Origin: Sphingobacterium sp.
GTDB lineage: Bacteria; Bacteroidota; Bacteroidia; Sphingobacteriales; Sphingobacteriaceae
Assembly: GCA_031277685.1 (NCBI GenBank)
Contig: JAITLV010000036.1
Location: forward strand, 1-33,899
DNA: 33,899 nt
Direction: 5' to 3'
The first letter of the stretch is position 1. The number at the start of each line of letters is the position of its first letter. A program made the position numbers and the translations under genes. Positions 1 to 8,281 of the stretch are shown here, piece after piece. A model generated the notes under the pieces. It was not told where the DNA came from. It worked only from the letters and a program-made list of their open reading frames with translations, and searched no databases.

Positions 1-140
1 GTAGCGATGTATTGCAAAGGTAATGTTGGGAAATACTCTTTGTAGTCTTTACCGTTTATGATAATGTTTCCGCTACCAGCAGTTAAGTAAATGCGGGCAA
101 CAGCAGTTTTTCTTCTACCTGAAGTGTTAGTTGTTGACAT
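1..140 (-). CDS. rpsI: 30S ribosomal protein S9 (5' part only)
   Basis: Small-subunit ribosomal protein S9, cut by the window edge. Only the first 46 residues are visible, starting [19 protein letters not shown]. The [10 protein letters not shown] stretch and the following [18 protein letters not shown] are the conserved N-terminal part of S9, whose C-terminal tail (outside the window) reaches the ribosomal P site. The ATG at 138-140 lies 11 nt after the rplM stop on the same strand, giving the usual bacterial rplM-rpsI pair transcribed together. Confidence 0.95.
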   Translation of the reverse strand, partial: MSTTNTSGRRKTAVARIYLTAGSGNIIINGKDYKEYFPTLPLQYIA

Positions 141-151
141 GTCGATTCTCC

Positions 152-595
152 TTAAAATTTAACTGGTTTTGGATTTTGTGCTTCATGTTTGTGCTCAGTA
201 CCAGCATAAACGTAAAGGTTTTTAAACAATTGACGACCTAAACGGTTTTTAGGAAGCATACCGCGAACAGCCTTTTCAATGATGCGTTCAGGGAATTTAG
301 CCATTAACTCTTTAGGAGAAACGAAACGTTGACCACCTGGATATCCAGTGTAGCGAACGTAAACTTTGTCGCCTAATTTGTTTCCTGTCAATCTAATTTT
401 GTCTGCATTGATAACAATAACGTTATCTCCACAGTCTACGTGTGGGGTGAATGTAGGCTTGTGCTTACCACGAATTACCTTCGCGATGTTGCTCGCCAAA
501 CGCCCCAAAATCTCTCCTTCAGCGTCAACAACGATCCACTCTTTGTTAACGGTGTTCTTGTTGGCAGAGACAGTTTTGTAACTTAACGTATTCAC
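152..595 (-). CDS. rplM: 50S ribosomal protein L13
   Basis: Large-subunit ribosomal protein L13, 147 residues, full length for the family. Recognisable blocks are [17 protein letters not shown] near the N terminus, the [16 protein letters not shown] stretch in the middle, and the [13 protein letters not shown] block towards the C terminus. The start is a GTG (593-595) giving [16 protein letters not shown], which fits the usual L13 N terminus; no ATG lies at an equivalent position. It is first in the operon with rpsI. A perfect -7 element lies about 60 bases upstream, so the mRNA has a short leader containing a small hairpin. Confidence 0.97.
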   Translation of the reverse strand: MNTLSYKTVSANKNTVNKEWIVVDAEGEILGRLASNIAKVIRGKHKPTFTPHVDCGDNVIVINADKIRLTGNKLGDKVYVRYTGYPGGQRFVSPKELMAKFPERIIEKAVRGMLPKNRLGRQLFKNLYVYAGTEHKHEAQNPKPVKF

Positions 596-636
596 TTGCT
601 TTTGTTTAAATAATTTGTAAAATTTTATTTATCTTC

Positions 637-651
637 CCCTTATCACAAGGG
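637..651 (-). promoter_or_regulatory. Hairpin at the 5' end of the rplM-rpsI mRNA
   Basis: Read on the minus strand, five bases CCCTT and AAGGG pair around a five-base loop. The hairpin sits immediately after the -7 element at 656-663, so it would be at the very 5' end of the L13 mRNA, about 40 nt before the GTG start. Ribosomal-protein operons often carry autoregulatory leaders; a role here is only inference, since a five-pair stem could also occur by chance or stabilise the 5' end. Confidence 0.3.
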
Positions 652-655
652 TCTG

Positions 656-663
656 CAAAGGTA
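656..663 (-). promoter_or_regulatory. Promoter -7 element of rplM-rpsI
   Basis: The minus strand reads TACCTTTG, a full match to the Bacteroidota housekeeping -7 consensus TAnnTTTG, about 60 nt upstream of the rplM GTG. I did not find a clear -33 TTTG at the expected spacing. Confidence 0.6.
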
Positions 664-831
664 CATCTATTATTCTATATTTTAAAATCTATTTTACTTA
701 TTTTGTTGAAAACGAGCTAAGTTTCTAATTGCATGAACCAATCTCAATATTTTTACAACTTCCGCGACTGAATATTGTTACATTAGTTAGTATATTGCAG
801 GAAGAATTTTTTAATTATTTAGTGGAAGTAG

Positions 832-2553
832 ATGAGATTGAATTTTTTAGATAAACGCGTCATTTTAAGTTTTGTTGGGTTTCTCTTTGGTGCCTTCAGC
901 CTATTACAGGCTCAGACATTGGAGACGAAGGGTAGACCTTACGACGCACGACTCAAAAATGTACAAGAAATATTGAAGCAGGGGAAAATTGGCCCTGGGG
1001 TAGATTCATTGGATGCCATACTCGCAGATTACCCCAAAGCAGACGACATCTATTTTACAAAGGCGATCCTTTTTGCCCAGATGAGAAATCAGGATGCTGC
1101 GATAGACGCGATTAAAGCCGCTTTGGAAATTCAACCAAAACCCGAATACCTAAGCTTTGCCGTCGATGCCTTTAAAAGCAAAAATGATGCAGACAGCGCA
1201 TTGATCTATTTAGATAAACTGATCGATCTAGATGATAATAATACGGCTTCGCTGAAGCGTGAACGGATCATGCTTCTTTTTAATGGCGGTTATAAAGATG
1301 TTGCTTTAGAGTATTTTTACAAAACAAAAGAAATTGAAACCGCTTCTGATACCTTGGATATGGTTGGCAGTGTCTTGTTGAATGATGCTGGCGATTACAA
1401 AGCTGTCATCGGTCTCTTGAAACCCTGGGCGGACAAAGGTACTAAATTAGCACAGGTTTACGGGCAGCTGGCACAAGCTTATAACCTTTCCAAAAACTCC
1501 AAACTTGCACTGGACTATATTAATAAAGGAATCGAGACCTCGCAGGAGGATTTTTTATACTTTGATTTAGCCGATCTATATCGATTTGACAAAAAAATAA
1601 AACTATCATTTGATGCCCTAAAAAAGGGATTTCAGTCTAAAAAGATTGATTTCGGTGATAAAAATAGAATCATTATGACTTTGTTAGGGCCTAAAAGTCC
1701 CTATACAAATACGCAGCTTCTGGAACTAGCGAATATTTTAGTTGAAGTTCACCCCCGAATTGCGGAAAGCCACATGGCGAAAGGGCAGGTTTTGTGGTTA
1801 AACCAAGATAAAACAGCCGCGCAAAGTTCCTTGGCAGTTGCTGTGAGCATGAACCCTTACCAGATCGATGCTTGGCGGATGTTGATGAGCCTGGATATGG
1901 ATAAAGGTGAATTTGATCAAGCAATCGCACATGGTGGAGAGGCGCTACATTACGTGGCTAGTAATCCGACCATACTCTATTTCACAAGTATGGCATATCT
2001 AATGAAAAAGGATACAGAAAATAGCCGCAAGTTTATGGAGGCTGCATTAAATAATGCGCAGGATGAAAATCCTTTTTTACAGGCCAATATTTATGGTGGA
2101 CTAGGCGATATCTACAATACATTGAAGATGTATAAAGAATCGGATGCCGCTTATATGGAAGCGATTCGATTGGATAGTACAAATGTGACTGCCATGAACA
2201 ATTTAGCGTACTATTTGTCGTTAAGAAAGGAACGGCTTGATGAAGCAACGAAGTATGCCGCGATGGCTACAACATTACAACCTAATAATGGAACATTTGA
2301 GGATACGTATGCTTGGGTGTTATTTGTTGATGGTAAATATGAGGACGCACTTATTTGGATTCAAAAGGCATTGAAAAATACAAATCCGCAAACGGCAGTA
2401 TTGCTTGAACATTATGGTGATATTCTGATCAAATTGGGCCGGACTAACGATGCCGTTAAACAATGGAATCTAGCATTCGAAAAAGGGCCGGATTCCGAAG
2501 AAAGCAAACAGAAACTAAAAAAGAAGATTGAGACTAAAAGTTATGTGGAATAA
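832..2553 (+). CDS. Exported TPR-repeat protein
   Basis: 573-residue tetratricopeptide-repeat protein. The N terminus (basic residues, hydrophobic FVGFLFGAFSLLQA, then Q) is a signal peptide, so the protein is periplasmic or surface-exposed. From about residue 35 to the end there are helical repeats with TPR spacing; the clearest are around residues 420-540, for example GGLGDIYNTLKMYKESDAAY followed by AIRLDSTN and AMNNLAYYL. TPR proteins usually scaffold protein complexes; no catalytic domain is visible. The next gene (DUF4292 lipoprotein) starts inside its last codons, so the two are translationally coupled. This pair next to an EnvC-type protein suggests an outer-membrane or lipoprotein biogenesis role, but the exact function is unknown. 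Confidence 0.85.
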   Translation: MRLNFLDKRVILSFVGFLFGAFSLLQAQTLETKGRPYDARLKNVQEILKQGKIGPGVDSLDAILADYPKADDIYFTKAILFAQMRNQDAAIDAIKAALEIQPKPEYLSFAVDAFKSKNDADSALIYLDKLIDLDDNNTASLKRERIMLLFNGGYKDVALEYFYKTKEIETASDTLDMVGSVLLNDAGDYKAVIGLLKPWADKGTKLAQVYGQLAQAYNLSKNSKLALDYINKGIETSQEDFLYFDLADLYRFDKKIKLSFDALKKGFQSKKIDFGDKNRIIMTLLGPKSPYTNTQLLELANILVEVHPRIAESHMAKGQVLWLNQDKTAAQSSLAVAVSMNPYQIDAWRMLMSLDMDKGEFDQAIAHGGEALHYVASNPTILYFTSMAYLMKKDTENSRKFMEAALNNAQDENPFLQANIYGGLGDIYNTLKMYKESDAAYMEAIRLDSTNVTAMNNLAYYLSLRKERLDEATKYAAMATTLQPNNGTFEDTYAWVLFVDGKYEDALIWIQKALKNTNPQTAVLLEHYGDILIKLGRTNDAVKQWNLAFEKGPDSEESKQKLKKKIETKSYVE

Positions 2554-3346
2554 AATCGTTTGGGTAGCTATCCTGGTGTTTCTGCTTTCTTCTTGTAGTT
2601 CCAAAAAGAAACTGTTGAAAGGAGCAGATCTCAAATCAGAGAACGAGGTGGTCATCAAAGACAATACACGCGAAGCAAAGAAAAATACGCTACGCAATCT
2701 TTTCTTGACCAATTTGAACTACTCAACGTTTTCGGGAAAAGCAAAAATGCGCCTAGATTTGGGTAAGGATAACTTTGATGTTACGTCCAATATTCGAATT
2801 GAAAAAGATAAAAGGATCTGGATTTCTATCTCTGCAACACTTGGCATTGAAGTAGCGCGAGTTTTAATTACGCCGGATAGCGTACAGATCCTAAATAAGT
2901 TTCAGAGTGAATATATGGTCAAACCTTTCGACTATCTGTATCGTTTCGCAAGCCCTGATCTTACATTTGCTAATTTGCAGGATTTATTATTGGCTAATCT
3001 ATCCGTTAATCTCCTGTCAGATGTTGATGCGGTAAATTTTCAACAAGATTCGAATTCTGTTCAATTGGATGGAAAATTGAACGAGCTCGATTTCCTATAT
3101 AAATTGAACAACAATAATCGCCCTTATCAGTTTCGGCTGTCCCAGCTATCAAAAAAGCAATTGCTTGAAGCAAATTATGGTGAATATGCCCTGGCTTCCG
3201 GACAGGAATTTCCGATGTTGCTAAAAATGATTATTTCAGATGGGCGCCAAGAGATAAAAACAGAGATTAATTTTAACAAGGTTACGTTTAATGAACCTGT
3301 TGAAATGCCTTTTTCAGTGTCATCGCGATATAAAGTAATCCGATAA
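2543..3346 (+). CDS. DUF4292 lipoprotein, LolB-like
   Basis: 267-residue lipoprotein of the DUF4292 type. The N terminus MWNKIVWVAILVFLLSSC ends in a lipobox (LSSC) followed by SSKKK. The body looks like an all-beta sheet protein; the segments FSGKAKMRLDL, RIWISISATLGIEVARVLITPDSV and YMVKPFDYLYR resemble the order of elements in LolA/LolB-type lipoprotein carriers. I chose the ATG at 2543, which overlaps the stop of the TPR gene by 11 nt, over the TTG at 2528 because it places the basic residue and hydrophobic core correctly for a lipoprotein signal. Function is inferred from fold-like resemblance only. Confidence 0.75.
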   Translation: MWNKIVWVAILVFLLSSCSSKKKLLKGADLKSENEVVIKDNTREAKKNTLRNLFLTNLNYSTFSGKAKMRLDLGKDNFDVTSNIRIEKDKRIWISISATLGIEVARVLITPDSVQILNKFQSEYMVKPFDYLYRFASPDLTFANLQDLLLANLSVNLLSDVDAVNFQQDSNSVQLDGKLNELDFLYKLNNNNRPYQFRLSQLSKKQLLEANYGEYALASGQEFPMLLKMIISDGRQEIKTEINFNKVTFNEPVEMPFSVSSRYKVIR

Positions 3347-3373
3347 GAAGTGATCTATTTCCATTAGATTTAT

Positions 3374-3381
3374 TACTTTCG
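3374..3381 (+). promoter_or_regulatory. Possible -7 element for the EnvC-like gene
   Basis: TACTTTCG matches TAnnTTTG at seven of eight positions and lies 75 nt before the start of the M23-family gene, in the 109-nt gap after the DUF4292 gene. No convincing -33 box was seen. Confidence 0.25.
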
Positions 3382-3455
3382 CATTTAGTTTGCTATTGTA
3401 GATGAATATAACGGAGCTAGGAAAGGAGCAAACACTAAAATAAATAGTACTGTAA

Positions 3456-4769
3456 ATGAACTTTAAAAAAACTATATTTGGTATAGTAGCATTCATTTTG
3501 ATGATTGGTATTTCTGTCGCTCAGACAAGGGCGGAGCTTGAAAAGCAACGGGAAAAGCTCAATCGTGAAATTGCAGAATTGCAGAATACTGTGAAAGAAA
3601 TTGCCAAGGAAAAATCGTTGACACAACAACAGGTGACAGCGTTGAGCAAGCAGATCAACTTGCGTGAACAAAAGATAAATACAATCACTTCTGAGGTAGC
3701 TGTAATCAATAAACATATCAATGCGAATACAGCGGCCGTCAATAAGCTGAAAGCGGAGCTGGAAAAAATGAAACGTGATTATGAAAAGATGGTCATGTTT
3801 GCCTTCCGCAATCGAAATGCCTATAATAAACTGATGTTTATTTTTGCTTCAAAGGATTTTAATCAAGGATTTAGACGAGTCAAATATTTACAGCAATTTA
3901 ATGATTCTAGAAAATTAAAGGCTTCGGATATAGAAAATACAAAGAAGCAGATCGAACAAAAAATTGCACAATTACAAGCTGACCGAAATAAACAGGTAGC
4001 GCTGATGAAAGAGCAAGAAAAAGAGAAGAGAACGATCTCTGAACAACGCTCTGTTTACGCTGGACAATTGAGTGACCTCATTGTTACAGAACGCGGTGTG
4101 AAGAAAGACATCACACAGAAGCAAAAAGAAGAGCGTCGCATCAATGCTGCAATTAAGGAGATTATCCGAAGAGAAATCGAGGCTGAAAGAAGGCGTGCAG
4201 AAGCTGCCCGTCGCGCAGCTGAGGCCGCCGCCGAGCGTAATCGGAAAGCTAATGAGTCTGCAAATTCGTCAAAAGGTAAAAATAATACAAATACGAAAAG
4301 TAATAATACCGCACGGAAATCAGATTCCGAAGTCTTACGCAGTACTCCTGAGGCAATCAAACTGTCCAACGATTTTAGATCTAACCGTGGTAGCTTGCCT
4401 TGGCCAGTTTCCAATGCGAAGGTTATGCAGGGTTTTGGTGGAGAAAGTGTAGGTAGAAATGTGAATTGGGATCACGAGTCTGTAAAAATACAAACATCGA
4501 GTGGAGCAGCTGTAAAAGCCGTTTTTGCTGGTGAGGTAAGTAGTGTTTTGACAATGTATGGACAGCGTATCGTGATGATTAAACATGGTGAATACTTTAC
4601 GGTATATAATAATTTAGGTAGTGTAAGTGTTTCTAAAGGACAGAAAGTAAGTACAGGTCAAACGATCGGTACGGCAGATGTGGATTCGGATACAGGGGTG
4701 CCAATGGTCGACTTCTCTGTTTATCAAGGATCAACACCACTGAATCCGATGTCTTGGTTGGCGAGATAA
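3456..4769 (+). CDS. EnvC-type murein hydrolase activator (degenerate M23/LytM)
   Basis: 437-residue exported protein. Order: signal peptide (to about residue 22), a long charged coiled coil (about 25-255, with an Ala/Arg/Glu-rich stretch RRAEAARRAAEAAAERNRKA), a low-complexity Asn/Ser/Lys linker (about 260-290), and a C-terminal LytM/M23 domain (about 310-437). This is the architecture of EnvC, which activates cell-division amidases rather than cutting peptidoglycan. The metal ligands are missing: the HxxxD motif reads H340-ESV-K344, and the HxH motif reads M417-V418-D419. The YxHL histidine is Asn. It is therefore probably a regulatory, non-catalytic member. It stands alone between a 109-nt and a 93-nt gap in the envelope block. 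Confidence 0.88.
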   Translation: MNFKKTIFGIVAFILMIGISVAQTRAELEKQREKLNREIAELQNTVKEIAKEKSLTQQQVTALSKQINLREQKINTITSEVAVINKHINANTAAVNKLKAELEKMKRDYEKMVMFAFRNRNAYNKLMFIFASKDFNQGFRRVKYLQQFNDSRKLKASDIENTKKQIEQKIAQLQADRNKQVALMKEQEKEKRTISEQRSVYAGQLSDLIVTERGVKKDITQKQKEERRINAAIKEIIRREIEAERRRAEAARRAAEAAAERNRKANESANSSKGKNNTNTKSNNTARKSDSEVLRSTPEAIKLSNDFRSNRGSLPWPVSNAKVMQGFGGESVGRNVNWDHESVKIQTSSGAAVKAVFAGEVSSVLTMYGQRIVMIKHGEYFTVYNNLGSVSVSKGQKVSTGQTIGTADVDSDTGVPMVDFSVYQGSTPLNPMSWLAR

Positions 4770-4799
4770 GAAATAATTACTATATTTAATAATTATCAT

Positions 4800-4807
4800 T
4801 ACATTTG
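4800..4807 (+). promoter_or_regulatory. Promoter -7 element of tatA
   Basis: TACATTTG is a full match to TAnnTTTG and lies 55 nt before the tatA ATG. No clear TTTG was seen at the -33 position. Confidence 0.5.
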
Positions 4808-4862
4808 TAAAGAGAGAGAAAAGATTTAGTTTAAAAGAATTGAAAAACAAGAAATTATAGTT

Positions 4863-5060
4863 ATGTCAACATCATTATTAATCATGGGAATCGGGGGGCA
4901 GGAGTTAATTGTCATTGTAGTAATATTGTTACTATTATTCGGTGGTAAGAAGATTCCTGAGTTGATGCGCGGATTGGGTAAGGGGGTGAAGGAATTCAAA
5001 GAAGGCCAGAAAGATGAGTCTTCCCCAGAAAAAAAATCTGAAGTAGAAGATACTAAATAA
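4863..5060 (+). CDS. tatA: Sec-independent translocase subunit TatA/TatE
   Basis: 65-residue twin-arginine translocase pore subunit. One N-terminal membrane helix ([18 protein letters not shown]) is followed by the hallmark [21 protein letters not shown], an amphipathic helix, and an acidic/basic tail. Length is normal for a short TatA. No tatB or tatC is adjacent. A Tat-type signal peptide occurs in the GDSL hydrolase at 16235-16996, a plausible client. The gene has its own -7 element and is followed by a strong terminator, so it appears monocistronic. Confidence 0.95.
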   Translation: MSTSLLIMGIGGQELIVIVVILLLLFGGKKIPELMRGLGKGVKEFKEGQKDESSPEKKSEVEDTK

Positions 5061-5087
5061 GGAAGATTGTACTTCCATATAACATAG

Positions 5088-5121
5088 ATACGATTTTGTG
5101 CTGTACAAAATCGTATTTTGT
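5088..5121 (+). terminator. Terminator after tatA
   Basis: A perfect 12-bp stem (5088-5099 with 5105-5116) around a five-base loop is followed by a T-rich tract, 28 nt after the tatA stop. Confidence 0.85.
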
Positions 5122-5244
5122 TTTATCCTGGACCTATAGCTGAATAGGCCAGCACCATTTTTATACTAAAATCCATTTCTAAGCGTTTAGATTATTGTTG
5201 ATTTTTTAAGAAGAGAAATCAACCCTGGATTTAACAGTAAATTT

Positions 5245-6717
5245 ATGATCGGAAAACAGACGTTAATTTCAATACTAGGAGGGGTGTGCTATGTGCTACC
5301 ACTCATGGCTCAGGAAAGCGCTGTGGAAGGCATGAGAGAAGCCACGCATCAAATCATTCAAGGACGGATTGAGAAAGAAAAACAGGAGATTTACCAATAC
5401 TTAGATAGTGTTAAATCTTCGGGGAACAGTAGGAATGATGATTCTGTCATTACCGACGAAGAAATACAACTTGTCCGAAAACTTAAGGCAATTGAACGAG
5501 AGGTCCCTTTAAACTACTCCCCCCGGGTAAAAGATCTGATCTCCAAATACACATCTAATAATTACAATCCATATATGTGTAGAATGATGGGGCTTGGGCA
5601 GTATTACTTTCCAATGTTTGATCGTATTCTAGATGAAGTTGGTGTACCTCGTGAACTGAAATATCTGAGTGTGGTCGAGTCATCATTGAATCCTCGTGAT
5701 ATTTCCAGTGCCGGTGCTACGGGACTGTGGCAGCTGATGTATTATGAAGCAAAGACCTATAACTTGACTGTAGATAGCTATACTGACCAGCGTATGGACC
5801 CCATTGCTTCCAGCTATGCCATAGCGAAGATATTGAAGGAAGCGTATGACGAATATGGGGACTGGCTGCTGGCAATAGCCTCATACAATGGTGGGAAAGG
5901 CGCTGTGGGAAGAGCAATTCAACGATCAGGGAAAGAAAAACCTACCTTTTGGGATATTGCTCCCTATCTCACCCAGCAAACTCAAAACTATATTCCAAAA
6001 TTCATTGCAATGACTTATGCGATGAAATATGCGGAGGAGAATGATATAAATGCTGCTGATACCGAACTTTCCCTGCGTACACAAGCATTGGATGTCAACA
6101 AACGAGTTTCGTTAAGCCAAATAGCAGATGCTTTACATGTATCCAAAGAGACGCTACGTGCGCTTAATCCGAGCTTTAAGAAAAGTATTTTAAATGGTAC
6201 TGAAGAGACACCGTTAAGGCTGGTTTTACCCGTAGTGGATAAGAGAATAGCAACAGAGGAACTTTATGCAGCGCTAAATACACCTATTCCTACTGCCGTG
6301 ACAACGACGAGTAGTACTAGCACCAGCGAACCTACCGAGCTTTTAAAAGGTGGAAAATACAAGGTCAAAGTTGGGGAGACATTCGCCTCCATCGCGGACA
6401 AGTTTGAGGTTACCGTCCAAGATATAAAATCATGGAATAATTTGCGCGGAAATCAGATTGTACCCGGACAAAGTTTAACGATCAAGAAGGAAGATAGTTA
6501 TGTCAGTACAAGGCTAGCGCATAACGCTGAAAAATCGGCTAAGAAGAGTCAGCAACGCACGTCAATACGCACAGCATATTATGTCGTAAAAAAGGGGGAT
6601 ACCTTATCGCAGATTGCGGATAAAAATGGTGTATCCGTTAGCCGCTTAAAAAGCGATAATGATCTGAATGGAAGCCGGATTAAACCAGGAATGAAATTGA
6701 AAGTGTCAAAGAAATAG
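5245..6717 (+). CDS. MltD-like lytic transglycosylase with LysM domains
   Basis: 490-residue exported peptidoglycan lytic transglycosylase, which cleaves the MurNAc-GlcNAc bond to form 1,6-anhydro-MurNAc. A signal peptide (ISILGGVCYVLPLMAQ) precedes an SLT domain with the motif LKYLSVVESSLNP, where Glu145 is the predicted catalytic acid, then SSAGATGLWQLM and AIASYNGG. Two LysM peptidoglycan-binding domains follow at about 371-416 (KVKVGETFASIADKF) and 444-488 (YVVKKGDTLSQIADKNG). The stretch around VSLSQIADALHVSKETLRALNP (about 289-330) may be a third, degenerate LysM. This matches MltD layout. It converges with the PRTase gene, 8 nt between stops. Confidence 0.92.
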   Translation: MIGKQTLISILGGVCYVLPLMAQESAVEGMREATHQIIQGRIEKEKQEIYQYLDSVKSSGNSRNDDSVITDEEIQLVRKLKAIEREVPLNYSPRVKDLISKYTSNNYNPYMCRMMGLGQYYFPMFDRILDEVGVPRELKYLSVVESSLNPRDISSAGATGLWQLMYYEAKTYNLTVDSYTDQRMDPIASSYAIAKILKEAYDEYGDWLLAIASYNGGKGAVGRAIQRSGKEKPTFWDIAPYLTQQTQNYIPKFIAMTYAMKYAEENDINAADTELSLRTQALDVNKRVSLSQIADALHVSKETLRALNPSFKKSILNGTEETPLRLVLPVVDKRIATEELYAALNTPIPTAVTTTSSTSTSEPTELLKGGKYKVKVGETFASIADKFEVTVQDIKSWNNLRGNQIVPGQSLTIKKEDSYVSTRLAHNAEKSAKKSQQRTSIRTAYYVVKKGDTLSQIADKNGVSVSRLKSDNDLNGSRIKPGMKLKVSKK

Positions 6718-6725
6718 CAACATGG

Positions 6726-7238
6726 TTATACTAACCATGCTGCATCTTCTTCGTTATCAAATTCCTCTAGGGTGACAGTAACGTGCTCTTTTAGAATAGT
6801 AGATAATTTGGTGCCATAGTAGTCACTAAAGATTGGGAACTTGTGATGGCTCCGATCAATTAATACGGCCGTCCTCATCTTCTTTAATGGAACATTGAGA
6901 AACACTCCCAAACCATAGGCCAGCGCCCGGCCACTATTTAATACATCATCAACTAGAATGATTGTTTTGTCTTTTGCAATATCGACAGGTAAATCTGTAC
7001 CAGCACTCAATGACCGGCTTGTTTTCTTCATGGTAACTTTAATCAGAAGAATTTCCTTGTCTGAGATATCCTTTAATATCGCCTGCAGGCGTTGCGCAAA
7101 TACATAACCCCGATCGGCGATCCCAACCAAAACAAGCGTTTCGTCTTCAAAATTGTCTTCTAAAATCTGATAGGCAATACGGATAGACTTCTGTTTTATT
7201 TGTTCTTTATTTAAGATGAGCGTTTTCTTTGAAGACAT
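6726..7238 (-). CDS. PyrR-like phosphoribosyltransferase
   Basis: 170-residue type I phosphoribosyltransferase. The PRPP-binding loop TIILVDDVLNSGRALAYG and the upstream VGIADRGYVFAQRL are characteristic of the PyrR/uracil PRTase group. PyrR in Gram-positives is both a UMP-sensing attenuator protein and a uracil PRTase; here no pyr genes or PyrR-binding loops are nearby, so RNA-binding regulation cannot be claimed. pyrG, the other pyrimidine gene in the window, is about 25 kb away. Assignment to a PRTase is firm; the substrate is not. Confidence 0.85.
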   Translation of the reverse strand: MSSKKTLILNKEQIKQKSIRIAYQILEDNFEDETLVLVGIADRGYVFAQRLQAILKDISDKEILLIKVTMKKTSRSLSAGTDLPVDIAKDKTIILVDDVLNSGRALAYGLGVFLNVPLKKMRTAVLIDRSHHKFPIFSDYYGTKLSTILKEHVTVTLEEFDNEEDAAWLV

Positions 7239-7286
7239 AATAGTATTTCAATGATTATAGGGTAAAAATAGGATATTAAATTGTAT

Positions 7287-7326
7287 AAAAAAAGTCCAAA
7301 GCCAGTTAAAGCTTTGGACTTTTTTT
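7287..7326 (-). terminator. Terminator between NlpC/P60 gene and PRTase gene
   Basis: Stem GTCCAAAGC/GCTTTGGAC (7294-7302 with 7311-7319), extended by seven A-T pairs, with an eight-base loop. It lies 17 nt downstream of the NlpC/P60 stop on the minus strand and has a T run in that direction. Confidence 0.85.
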
Positions 7327-7343
7327 ATGTCAATAACGGAACC

Positions 7344-7925
7344 TTAGTTCAGTTTATTATCTTTTTCTGCTTTTAATATTTCGGCAGTAAGCGATTTGTT
7401 GTCTTCCGGTAAACGACCACCGTTATAATAATAGCGTCTCCAGTATGGTTCGTCCAAATTGCTGATCATAACACCCTTGCTGGAAGAAGCGTGAGCAAAT
7501 TTATTATCACCTATATATACACCCACATGCGTGATGCTTCTGCTTCTGATTTTGAAGAATACCAAATCTCCTGCTTTCAACTCATTCTTCTCCACAGTCT
7601 TTACTTGCGAATACTGATTACGGCTATTGTAACCCAATGACGTATTAAATACTTTGTCATATAATTCGTAAGAAAATTTAGAACAATCAATGCCTCGTTT
7701 TGAATCTCCGCCCAAACGGTATGGAGTACCTAGCCATTCGTAAACAAATTGATAAAGTTTTGTGTTTGTTGTTGCTGAGACTGCAACACCCATAATCTGT
7801 GAGAAGTATTCTTTGGCGAGGTTATCAGGATCTGATTCAGGTTTGGAGTTTCTGTTGGTTTGTGCCTGCGACACTAGACATAAGCCGATAAATAGCATTG
7901 ACGCTATAAATTTCTTTGTTTTCAT
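7344..7925 (-). CDS. Exported NlpC/P60 (C40) peptidoglycan endopeptidase
   Basis: 193-residue NlpC/P60 cysteine peptidase. A signal peptide (FIASMLFIGLCLVSQAQ) exports it, and the domain spans about residues 55-165. The triad is visible: Cys81 in RGIDCSKF, His133 in ITHVGVYIGDNKF and His145 in FAHASS. The family cleaves stem-peptide bonds of peptidoglycan (often D-Glu-meso-DAP), so it fits the neighbouring murein-active genes. No extra SH3 or LysM domain is present. A -33/-7 promoter pair lies about 70 nt upstream of the start. Confidence 0.92.
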   Translation of the reverse strand: MKTKKFIASMLFIGLCLVSQAQTNRNSKPESDPDNLAKEYFSQIMGVAVSATTNTKLYQFVYEWLGTPYRLGGDSKRGIDCSKFSYELYDKVFNTSLGYNSRNQYSQVKTVEKNELKAGDLVFFKIRSRSITHVGVYIGDNKFAHASSSKGVMISNLDEPYWRRYYYNGGRLPEDNKSLTAEILKAEKDNKLN

Positions 7926-7996
7926 TAAATCGCTTTTTTGTACAACATTTAACTTTTAAAATTCAATACTGTCATCTATTTTGGACAGCACTGTTG

Positions 7997-8028
7997 CGAA
8001 TATAATACAATATCAGTTTAAGGTCAAA
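7997..8028 (-). promoter_or_regulatory. Promoter of the NlpC/P60 gene
   Basis: On the minus strand TTTG (8025-8028) is followed after 20 nt by TATATTCG (7997-8004), close to the Bacteroidota -33/-7 layout (TTTG, about 19-20 nt, TAnnTTTG; one mismatch in the -7 element). It lies about 72 nt upstream of the ATG at 7925. Confidence 0.5.
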
Positions 8029-8198
8029 TTTTTTTAAAGCTATTTAACGAAATTTTAACAATTTTAACATCTTTCTTAACGCTTTTTGGGCATATTGAAA
8101 TTTAATCGGTCTGTCGAACTTTTACTACAGCAAACAGATGCTTCGGCACGGACATAAGTAAGCACCTTATGTTATAATACCATTCTTTAAGGCTTGTT
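8029..8198. other. AT-rich gap between divergent promoters, no gene seen
   Basis: This part of the 529-nt gap between the NlpC/P60 gene and thrA holds no convincing reading frame on either strand. It contains one small inverted repeat (ACATAAG with CTTATGT, near 8150-8172) of unknown meaning and several TTTTAACA-like stretches near 8050-8080. Confidence 0.4.
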
Positions 8199-8229
8199 TT
8201 TGTGAATCTGAAAAAAAATATTAATTTTC
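8199..8229 (+). promoter_or_regulatory. Promoter of the thr leader and operon
   Basis: TTTG (8199-8202), 19 nt, then TAATTTTC (8222-8229) fits the Bacteroidota -33/-7 layout with one mismatch at the last -7 base. Transcription would begin near 8235, leaving about 45 nt before the leader-peptide ATG at 8282. Confidence 0.5.
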
Positions 8230-8281
8230 TTTAGGAATGTGATAATATTAGTTATATATTTACAGAACATAAGCAAAGGCA

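Noticed and set aside
3401..3442. 13-codon ATG frame just before the EnvC-like gene
   Set aside because: No amino-acid bias, no adjacent attenuator hairpin, and length typical of chance; not reported as a leader peptide.
4055..4414. 119-residue frame opposite the EnvC-like gene
   Set aside because: Lies fully antisense to the coiled-coil and linker region; composition (Ser/Ala/Arg) is the shadow of the repetitive sense codons.
6721..6739. Palindrome CATGGTTA/TAACCATG at the junction of the mltD and PRTase stops
   Set aside because: No T run on either side and it includes the last codons of the PRTase gene; not a convincing terminator.
6726..7238. PyrR-type attenuation regulator of pyrimidine genes
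   Set aside because: The protein looks PyrR-like, but no pyr operon or PyrR-binding loop is near; only the PRTase assignment is kept.
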